Shown: positions 5,757 to 5,803 of the stretch, piece by piece
Position numbering within the stretch: position 1 is the first letter of the stretch
How the letters are laid out: every line of letters starts with the position of its first letter
From: Methylococcaceae bacterium UBA1147
Lineage (GTDB): Bacteria; Pseudomonadota; Gammaproteobacteria; Methylococcales; UBA1147
Assembly (NCBI GenBank): GCA_002311315.1
Contig: DBZZ01000017.1
Coordinates: forward strand, 1-5,803
Length of the DNA: 5,803 bases
Direction: 5' to 3'
Made by a program: the position numbers and the translations under genes
The notes under the pieces: model-generated
Told to the model about the DNA's origin: nothing
Seen by the model: the letters and a program-made list of their open reading frames with translations, nothing else
The model's database searches: none

Positions 5757-5803
5757 ATCATCGAATGGAATCTACTTCTGGTGATCAACAACTCAGCGGA
5801 TGT

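Larger units (their letters stand above)
5461..5803. other. Right-hand non-coding stretch
   Basis: No gene here can be supported. A plus-strand open frame from a TTG at 5467 to a TGA at 5704-5706 has no ribosome binding site and no recognisable protein character. A 32-codon Arg-rich minus-strand frame from 5687 also lacks one. What is visible is structural: palindrome GGCAC-G-GTGCC (5520-5530), a small hairpin GCCC-GTC-GGGC (5640-5650), a strong hairpin (5713-5746) and palindrome TTTGCC-T-GGCAAA (5744-5756). The membrane-protein promoter should lie in the left half, but I find no clear -35/-10 pair; TATTCA with TTCTGG 17 bases upstream is the best and is poor. A gene may begin or end at the right edge, but too little is present to tell. 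Confidence 0.45.

Overview
The window holds five protein-coding genes: one leftward, two rightward, then two leftward. Gene style, base composition (moderate GC, AT-rich only at the divergent promoter), a diderm-type lipoprotein with an LSAC lipobox, and the UspA and inner-membrane protein types suggest a Proteobacterium, most likely a gammaproteobacterium. This is judged from protein style only; no database search was possible.

Left part (1-607): a small lipoprotein gene on the minus strand (112-531) is followed by a hairpin that may terminate it. Across a 76-bp AT-rich divergent intergenic region it faces a two-gene operon. Two TATAAT boxes, one per strand and only 9 bp apart, suggest overlapping divergent promoters.

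Centre (608-4025): two large GTPase genes of 583 and 554 codons, separated by a single base and probably translationally coupled. Both have the dynamin-like layout of an N-terminal G domain followed by a long helical region. Both carry an unusual switch-II signature, D-x-P-D-x-D-S, followed by a Y-x-D-x3-W-x-M-L element. The second has two strong transmembrane segments; the first has only one moderately hydrophobic stretch. I read them as a tandem membrane-remodelling pair in the style of paired bacterial dynamin-like proteins. This pair is the most interesting part of the window.

Right part (4026-5803): a 368-bp gap with a likely terminator for the GTPase operon, then a UspA-family universal stress protein (minus), then a five-helix membrane protein of unknown function (minus, TTG start). 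A perfect 7-bp hairpin lies between these two leftward genes. A gapped motif AAGGAGG-N6-GACATCATC occurs twice, in opposite orientation, on either side of the stress-protein gene. The last 357 bp hold no convincing gene, only a strong hairpin and short palindromes.

The genes give a loose envelope and stress theme: an exported lipoprotein, membrane-acting GTPases, a nucleotide-binding stress protein and an inner-membrane protein. Functional linkage between them is inference.
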